Positions 62,901 through 64,000 of a stretch of DNA of 64,000 nucleotides are shown here, in pieces. The translations under genes and the position numbers were made by a program. The stretch covers positions 26,345,153 through 26,409,152 of the forward strand of contig OX291545.1 in assembly GCA_946406115.1 (NCBI GenBank), read 5' to 3'. Position 1 is the stretch's first letter. Every line of letters starts with the position of its first letter. A model generated the notes under the pieces. The model had not been told where the DNA came from and searched no databases. It saw nothing but the letters and a program-made list of their open reading frames with translations. This DNA is from Apoda limacodes (taxonomy: Eukaryota; Arthropoda; Insecta; Lepidoptera; Limacodidae).

Positions 62901-62992
62901 TCGGAGCAATCTCTTGCAACGACTTGCTGAAGTGCAATTACCAGCAACACCGTAACACACACACTTTTTTCACCAAACCCCATAGTTTTCAT
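38709..62992 (-). CDS. integrin beta subunit, divergent, with a short stalk (several exons located, beta-I N-terminal exons not found)
   Basis: Exons in transcript order are 62992-62825, 45291-45135 (less sure), 43587-43414, 42822-42536, 41391-41307, 41082-40689 and 38914-38709. The protein reads signal peptide, PSI-like cysteine cluster (CDWCSSCGGHWC), [gap], part of the beta-I domain, hybrid domain, two I-EGF modules, beta-tail, a transmembrane helix (PIIVGLLVAAAMVAAAAGYM) and a 43-residue tail with NPLY and NPTY. Integrin beta chains pair with an alpha chain at the plasma membrane, bind matrix or cell ligands, and link through the NPxY motifs to talin/kindlin-type PTB/FERM domains. Typical beta chains have about 750-800 residues and four I-EGF modules; here two are visible. 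The exons with the metal-binding DxSxS motif were not found in the 17-kb first intron. The last five exons join in phase. Confidence 0.9.
39133..39345 (-). mobile_element. older 5'-truncated copy of the LINE family
   Basis: A T-run, then ATACCACTAAGGTGGCAAAT, AAGCTTACGGTCCGCCTAAT and on to CGTTCGCGGAAGGAAGTTTC match the family 3' end on the minus strand. There are many more differences than in the young copies. It is in the sense orientation of the integrin gene. Confidence 0.8.
40288..40449. mobile_element. foldback element in an integrin intron
   Basis: The left arm (40288-40343) ends TTTCCATTGCCGC and the right arm (40381-40449) starts GCGGCAATGGAAA. Outward the arms stay similar (TTATTTCG, GAGAATCGG against GAAAATCGG, GATCG against its mirror). 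Arms of about 55-65 bp have a 37-bp loop. The element ends 240 bp before the next exon. Confidence 0.7.
40689..41082 (-). CDS. integrin exon: second I-EGF module and beta-tail domain
   Basis: The acceptor is TATTCACAG|GT and the donor AGCAGTG|GTGAGT; phase 0 in, phase 1 out, 131 codons. It starts VQCSGNGICGPCQECRCHSE (I-EGF pattern CSGNGxCxxCxxCxC), then the beta-tail region with QQCLDLCSYINYDYDECIG, potential N-glycosylation sites NAT and NRS, and LYVMVGACGANQ. The following exon supplies the membrane helix. Confidence 0.95.
41307..41391 (-). CDS. integrin exon: junction of the two I-EGF modules
   Basis: The acceptor is TTTGCTAG|GA and the donor CCAAAT|GTAAGT; phase 2 in, phase 0 out. It encodes TGDTCSKHCPGKRGDESEDP, then CVHPAKPN, completing the first I-EGF module (DWTGDTCSKHC) and starting the next. 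Confidence 0.93.
41392..42535. other. integrin intron with a Helitron-like fragment
   Basis: Contains the element at 42382-42517. No cysteine-rich I-EGF-like exon could be read on the minus strand here. A 65-codon frame at 41930-42127 (+) is not recognised. Confidence 0.65.
42382..42517 (-). mobile_element. 3' fragment of the Helitron-like family
   Basis: The minus strand ends CCGCGGGCAAAGCTAG|T at 42382 and carries AACCGAATTTAGGGCGGTTG, 'GAGGAGTTGCCGTTAAAAT' and 'CTACTTAAAAACGTCAAG'. Its truncated 5' edge lies about 20 bp from the integrin exon donor. Confidence 0.75.
42536..42822 (-). CDS. integrin exon: end of hybrid/PSI-linked region and first I-EGF module
   Basis: The acceptor is TTGTCCACAG|AT and the donor AAGGATTG|GTGAGT; phase 0 in, phase 2 out. 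It encodes IKIETDSTLDFKHRTFCESD, KCHIEVVAGKDFCARSPSEA, FVNAKFEIEGLSEDVLATFR and VSCSCQCNN, followed by the CNKNGNFSCGVCACDKDW I-EGF pattern. The EGLSEDV block corresponds to the GFTEEVEV-type strand that precedes CECEC in standard beta chains. Confidence 0.95.
42823..43413. other. integrin intron, short Helitron-like 5' fragment
   Basis: At 43310-43333 the minus strand reads CCATACTAATATTATAAATG, the start of the Helitron-like family. A G-run lies at 43091-43098. Nothing else is seen. Confidence 0.55.
43414..43587 (-). CDS. integrin exon: hybrid domain
   Basis: The acceptor is GGTTTATAG|GT and the donor CATCAA|GTAAGA; phase 0 in and out, 58 codons. It has no ATG in frame. It encodes VDTIVHCSRTWTEGWCFDNL, VDETVFLNVTTVSVSPRKID, RLLTVGVPHRIPYTSNHQ. 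The spacing of the two cysteines and the 'V-FLNVT-VS' strand match the KCSNISIGDEVQFEISIT part of the human hybrid domain. Joining to the next exon is in phase. Confidence 0.88.
43819..43981 (+). repeat. dispersed repeat with 'GGCTGGACCGATTTGAATGA' core
   Basis: Core CTAAACGGCTGGACCGATTT, then 'GGCGCCCTAGATGGTTTAGA', 'TTCATAAATCAGCCCGGCAG' and 'GCAGGACAACGTCTGCCTGG', ending GTCAGCTAG|T. A related, longer copy is at 61280-61612, also ending CTAG|T. It may be another non-autonomous rolling-circle type family. Confidence 0.6.
43982..44550. other. integrin intron, no exon confirmed
   Basis: The part of the beta-I domain that should follow exon 45135-45291 (the VGxLxxDSSN region) is expected between 43588 and 45134 but was not found convincingly. 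The best minus-strand candidate, around 44390-44490 after TTTATTTTGTAG, reads VEPIIVLESSDLLT and then meets TGA. Confidence 0.4.
44551..45428. repeat. 128-bp imperfect inverted repeat bracketing an integrin exon
   Basis: 44551-44678 and 45301-45428 are inverted copies: TCTTTCAACTC, TTTCTCTCGTCTCT, AGAGTTTTAAAAG, GACAAAATGA, TTGTTAAAGGATGGGAAGAA and CCACTAAAGCCGTTGATGCT occur in both. By eye they are about 85 percent identical, with a 622-bp spacer. The right arm ends 10 bp before the acceptor of exon 45135-45291. Confidence 0.85.
45135..45291 (-). CDS. probable integrin exon: part of the beta-I domain
   Basis: The acceptor is TCCTTTTATAAG|TA; the most likely donor is TTACTAG|GTACTT (weak). 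It is phase 0 in and phase 1 out, 52 codons. It encodes YRYSYMRPGFFYNDLSGAYL, DYPLALLGLIAIFETEVVHV and LAVSSDFLSFLL. The YLDYP ... HVLAVSSDF stretch aligns with YYDYPSIAHL ... QTIFAVTEEF of human beta-1. Its phase does not fit the next visible exon (phase 0), so at least one exon is missing between them. The exon is AT-rich and divergent. It could be a relic, but its strand, order and similarity support it. Confidence 0.55.
45429..46861. other. integrin first intron, no feature recognised
   Basis: No integrin exon could be read. A (TA)n run lies at about 46246-46266. A 78-codon frame at 46183-46419 (+) is not recognised. Confidence 0.45.
46863..46999 (+). mobile_element. tRNA-derived SINE
   Basis: CGGCTCCGTGGCTCAGTGGA contains an RNA polymerase III A box (TGGCTCAGTGG), and GTGGGTTGGGTTCCAGCAC resembles a B box 35-40 bp later. 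A SINE body follows ('ATGTGATGAACATATGTGTT', 'ATCTTGAGACTGGGTGGTTT'). It does not fold as an intact tRNA by eye. I recognise the body as a lepidopteran SINE style. Confidence 0.7.
47000..49133. other. integrin first intron, no exon recognised
   Basis: Contains a 12-C run at 48488-48499. Frames at 47197-47379 (-) and 48784-48975 (-) were checked for integrin motifs and do not show them. Confidence 0.45.
48488..48499. repeat. poly(C) run
   Basis: Twelve consecutive C followed by TCCCC, in otherwise AT-rich DNA. Confidence 0.9.
49134..49228. mobile_element. foldback element of the 'GGGAGCTTATTGGGAACA' family
   Basis: The left end GGGAGCTTATTGTGAAAAGA and the right end, which in reverse complement reads TTATTGGGAACAGTCTCGAA and 'CCAGACTCTGGAATTCGAG', belong to the same family as 34393-34552. 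It is shortened in the left arm. Confidence 0.6.
49229..50368. other. integrin first intron, (GA)n and unidentified sequence
   Basis: A GA run lies at 50170-50186. A GC-richer stretch at 49835-50080 was read in all frames without a recognisable protein. Confidence 0.45.
50369..50424. repeat. 28-bp tandem duplication
   Basis: TTTTTGTTATTACAGACCTA plus eight bases is repeated immediately, with two differences in 28 bp. Each unit contains a 3'-splice-site-like TTGTTATTACAG on the plus strand, which is antisense to the integrin gene. Confidence 0.9.
50583..51384 (-). pseudogene. decayed copy of a multicopy arthropod protein family, split by a LINE
   Basis: Minus-strand translation with stops and shifts gives, in order: FVDGPATLMELAAWVSLKEV, NNMLHIIEKIRVM, stop, LKVSFLHSHLGSFLEGAG, SEKQGERFHQDIKKME, stop, RYQGNWDIRMMADYC, stop, MMKR, then (after the LINE at 50671-50980) DDPNRLTRKKSLNRSLKAKT and KRFHKPL with a stop at 50583-50585. 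I recognise the HSHLxxFP / GERFHQDI / RYQGxWxxxMxADYCW signature as a repetitive, transposon-like protein found in many arthropod genomes. The function and family name are not known to me. It lies in the integrin first intron and is clearly dead. Confidence 0.75.
50671..50980 (+). mobile_element. young 5'-truncated LINE copy inserted in the pseudogene
   Basis: GCACCGCTCGCCATCGGCAG to poly(A) differs from the corresponding part of 12927-15238 at only a few positions (such as GTATAGTGC for GTACAGTGC and CCTGAGAAC for CCGCGAAC). It reads CAG where the large copy has TAG. It ends TTAGTGGTAT plus about 20 A. It interrupts the decayed protein family 50583-51384, so it is the later event. Confidence 0.92.
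51557..51860 (+). mobile_element. older, internally deleted fragment of the LINE reverse transcriptase
   Basis: GGGAGAAAACCGCGGAAAAC, TTGTGTCGAAGATCGAGACT, 'TTCAGTCCTACCAAGACACA', 'AACAGAGCGAAACTTCACCT' and 'CGAGGCAAAGGTTGCTATTT' follow the order of 14338-14710 in the large copy, with many substitutions and deletions. No open frame remains. Confidence 0.8.
51868..51882. repeat. poly(G) run
   Basis: Fifteen consecutive G in AT-rich DNA, at the 3' edge of the decayed LINE fragment. Confidence 0.9.
51883..52313. other. integrin intron, unexplained 99-codon frame, no feature called
   Basis: A frame at 51969-52268 (+) is open for 99 codons but shows no recognisable domain and has an intronic, antisense location. 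It is treated as chance. Confidence 0.4.
52314..52596 (-). repeat. interspersed repeat of the 'CGGCCAAGTGCGAGTC' family
   Basis: On the plus strand it runs from TTTTTAGGGTTACGTACCTC through 'TTTGTTGTCCGTCTGTCTGA' to GTACGGAAACCTCGGTGCGC, GAGCCAGACTCGCACCTGGC. This is the reverse orientation of the family seen at 4190 and 36011. Confidence 0.7.
52597..52927. other. integrin intron, no feature recognised
   Basis: Nothing supported in this stretch. Confidence 0.4.
52928..53134. mobile_element. MITE-like element with about 22-bp inverted ends
   Basis: TTTACATAGCATGGTGCGTA at the left is mirrored by the right end, which in reverse complement reads TTTCACATAGCATGGTGCGT. The shared core CATAGCATGGTGCG is perfect. 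It is about 207 bp with an AT-rich interior. Confidence 0.65.
53135..53710. other. integrin intron, no feature recognised
   Basis: Nothing supported in this stretch. Confidence 0.4.
53711..53945 (-). mobile_element. Helitron-like non-autonomous element, 5' truncated
   Basis: The minus strand ends GCGGAGCCGCTGGCAACTAG|T at 53711 and contains 'CCGAATTCCACTTGAACGAA', 'CTATAGCTGCAGCAATAGCT' and 'CTCCCGCGGGAGTAACTATA', the same blocks as 29170-29487. Confidence 0.7.
53946..55663. other. integrin intron, no exon recognised
   Basis: A GC-richer patch at 54435-54560 ('AGCGCCGACCCGCTGATCGT') was read in all frames without a recognisable protein. The 64-codon frame at 55474-55668 is not recognised. 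Confidence 0.4.
55664..56578. repeat. tandem array of a roughly 390-bp dispersed repeat (two full units plus one partial)
   Basis: Units start near 55796 and 56196 with ACTTCGTCCGCGTAGAMTTT. They run through GCCCTCTAKGGGATGATTT, CAACCCCCATT or TAACCCCCATT, GAATTTTGCMAAATCCTTT, to GTGGTTTGGGCTGTGC or GCGGTTTGGGTTGTGC and a TATATAC/ATTCAGATT end. A partial third unit (3' half only) precedes them at 55664-55795. The family is common in moth and butterfly DNA, to my recollection. Confidence 0.75.
56579..57810. other. integrin intron, no exon recognised
   Basis: A block at 57030-57100 repeats 'CGATATCAGTTCCGGAATTT' and 'ATCGGAACTCAGTTCCGGTT', a short local duplication. Nothing else is seen. Confidence 0.4.
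57811..57942. mobile_element. MITE with about 26-bp inverted ends
   Basis: TGACAATTGTAAATTACTAT then AACAATT at the left is mirrored by the right end, which in reverse complement reads ATAACAATTGTAAATTACAA then TAACAATT. It is 132 bp with no coding capacity. Confidence 0.7.
57943..59809. other. integrin intron, no exon recognised
   Basis: A short duplicated motif 'GAATCCWTCGCTAC' and 'ATTCTACT' occurs twice at 58599-58665. Nothing else is supported. Confidence 0.4.
59810..60053 (+). mobile_element. Helitron-like non-autonomous element, complete-looking
   Basis: Starts A|TCCATACAAATATTATAAAT, has CTCTGTCTGTCTGTTTGTTA, 'GAAGGACATAGGCTACTTGA', 'AAACGTAAAGTGTGAGTCGG', 'GATTGAGGAGTTGCCGTTGA' and ends GGGGGCAAAAGCTAG|T. 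It is 244 bp, the clearest short copy in the window, and is useful as the reference for the others. Confidence 0.8.
60054..61279. other. integrin intron, probable repeat remnant
   Basis: 60395-60500 contains 'CCTGGAAGACCGAGCTTTGC' and 'CAACGCCATCTATTGTCAAG', motifs I associate with dispersed lepidopteran repeats, but limits could not be set. No exon is recognised. Confidence 0.4.
61280..61612 (+). repeat. dispersed repeat related to 43819-43981, with an internal duplication
   Basis: Core AGGGCAGGACCGATTTTGAT. The block 'GTTGGCTTTGATTTCCAATT' with 'GGACCCGGTAGGTGG' is repeated in changed form as 'GTTGGGTTAGATTCACAATT' with 'GGAGCCCATAGGTGG'. It ends 'CACGCAGGACAACCTATGTT' and TTCTCTAG|T. CTAG before T again suggests a rolling-circle type end. 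Confidence 0.6.
61613..62824. other. start of the integrin first intron, no feature recognised
   Basis: AT-rich. No second PSI exon could be read next to exon 1. Confidence 0.45.
62825..62992 (-). CDS. integrin exon 1: signal peptide and start of PSI domain
   Basis: ATG at 62990-62992, donor AATGTCCAG|GTAGGA, 56 codons, phase 0 out. It encodes MKTMGFGEKSVCVTVLLVIA, LQQVVARDCSDIESIRDCDW, CSSCGGHWCKEPVNVQ. The hydrophobic stretch VCVTVLLVIALQQVVA is a signal peptide, probably cut before RDCSD. The C-DW-C-SS-CGGHWC cluster matches the CxxCxxxxxxCxWC core of the integrin PSI domain, shortened by a few residues. Assignment to the same gene as the exons at 38.7-45.3 kb rests on strand, order and domain logic. 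Confidence 0.75.
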
Positions 62993-63479
62993 TTCTTTTA
63001 TAACAGTGAAGACTAAAAAAAATAAAACAGTTGTTTTTTTTAATTTCTCGTTAATCTGCTGTACACTGAATAATTTACTTTTTAATTTTTAAATTTCGAA
63101 CGCGATGATTCAGCCAGTGCTACAAGTTAACTTGAAATGCGTGCGCACTACAAACGCTCCGACACAGACTGTGTAACGCGATGTCGCTGTCATACAACGA
63201 GTTCACATTCGCGAGATGAATCATCGTTTTCGGAGACATTTAGATGGAAATTCTAGGAAATTGCACGGATGAGGTACAATTATTTGATATTTGCATAATT
63301 TAGTATTTCTTATATGAACAGAAGTAATAATCAAGCAATCGACAATAGCAAGAGCAACAACAGACAGTTGTGAGTCAGACAAAGTGTTGAGCACGCGGTG
63401 ATTAGCACTGTTTAGATTTTTATTAATATTTTCAGTTTGTGATTTGCATTAAATAGAGCAACCTCGTTGTCTCAGCAGT
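62993..63479. promoter_or_regulatory. 5' UTR and promoter region of the integrin gene (position inferred)
   Basis: This is the sequence directly upstream of the exon 1 ATG on the minus strand. No certain TATA box or initiator could be assigned by eye. GC content rises at 63100-63240. A 5' UTR intron cannot be excluded. Confidence 0.3.
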
Positions 63480-63650
63480 TATACAGGCCTCTCCATGGAG
63501 AAGAAGGCTTAAGGTATTGCCCACCACGCTAGCCCATGTGCGGGGTAAGTGGAACTGAGTTTCCCAAGCCGCCCATAAGGCTTCTGACTCGTCTTAATGA
63601 CAACAGCAGCCAGTCGACAGTTTAACGTGCCCTCCGAAACACGGAGAAGC
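63480..63650. repeat. dispersed repeat fragment
   Basis: Contains 'GCCCACCACGCTAGCCCATG', 'CCCATAAGGCTTCTGACTCG' and 'TTAACGTGCCCTCCGAAACA' with 'CGGAGAAG'. The last block (ACGTGCCYTCCGAARCACGGAG) is one I recognise as recurring in lepidopteran repeats. Its type is not determined. Confidence 0.45.
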
Positions 63651-63773
63651 TTAAAAAAATATGGAGTTGAGTGAATGCCCCATACATCAACCCCCTAATT
63701 TTTTTTTACTTTAAATGGTTACTACGTTTTCATAATAAACAATAACCGGAGACACATACTTTACTTATGGCTT

Positions 63774-63905
63774 GTTATTAGATTTCTGAAGGGTCGGCAA
63801 CGCGCGAGTGATGCCCCTGGTATTGCAAGCGTCCATAGGCTACGGTGACCGCTTACCATCAGGCGGTCCGTAAGCTTGTTTGCCACCTAAGTAGTATAAA
63901 AAAAA
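63774..63905 (+). mobile_element. 3' end of the LINE family, strongly truncated
   Basis: GTTATTAGATTTCTGAAGGG through GCTACGGTGACCGCTTACCA to GCCACCTAAGTAGTATAAAA matches the young copies with a few differences. It is about 130 bp including the A tail. Confidence 0.88.
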
Positions 63906-64000
63906 TGCTTGCTATGTTGAGTTTGCATTATTATGTATAAAAATAACAAAATACTAGTCAAACTAGTAAAAAAACATTATTTAATGTATTTGGTGGTAAT

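Overview
The window is insect nuclear DNA, most likely from a moth or butterfly (Lepidoptera). It has AT-rich introns and intergenic DNA, two intron-rich animal genes with GT-AG splice sites, and a dense set of interspersed repeats of lepidopteran type: non-LTR elements ending in 'GCCACCTTAGTGGTAT' plus poly(A), non-autonomous elements ending in CTAG before T, a 5S-rRNA-related repeat, a tRNA-derived SINE and many short foldback elements. The order is inferred from recognised repeat styles and protein families; no database search was possible.

Layout. From 4844 to 17458 (+) lie the last eight coding exons of a germinal-centre kinase III gene (GckIII/STK24-25-26 family). They run from the DFG motif of the kinase domain to the C-terminal stop; the earlier exons lie upstream of the window. 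All eight exons join in phase and give 379 residues plus a stop. Its introns hold a 5'-truncated LINE with a perfect 15-bp target duplication (12927-15238), a decayed Tc1-type transposase (about 15395-16400), Helitron-like elements and an 18-bp minisatellite directly before one splice acceptor. From 62992 down to 38709 (-) lies an integrin beta subunit gene: a signal peptide/PSI exon at 62825-62992, a probable beta-I domain exon at 45135-45291, then hybrid domain, two I-EGF modules, beta-tail, membrane segment and cytoplasmic tail between 43587 and 38709. The two genes are tail to tail, with about 21 kb of repeat-rich DNA between their stop codons. That interval contains no gene I can recognise, only two unexplained open frames (31866-32165 and 28534-28752).

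The integrin is unusual. Its stalk appears to have two I-EGF modules rather than four. Its tail keeps NPLY and NPTY but lacks the usual membrane-proximal HDRRE-type segment. The exons for the metal-binding part of the beta-I domain were not found in the large first intron. A 128-bp inverted repeat brackets the one beta-I exon that I could see.

Other points of interest are a decayed copy of a multicopy arthropod protein family (50583-51384, -) split by a young LINE insertion, LINE copies that differ at only a few positions, a tandem run of Helitron-like 3' ends (33359-33738), a 400-bp-class tandem repeat (55664-56578) and several perfect inverted repeats. The two real genes are not known to act together: one is a cytoplasmic Ste20-type kinase, the other a cell-surface adhesion receptor.
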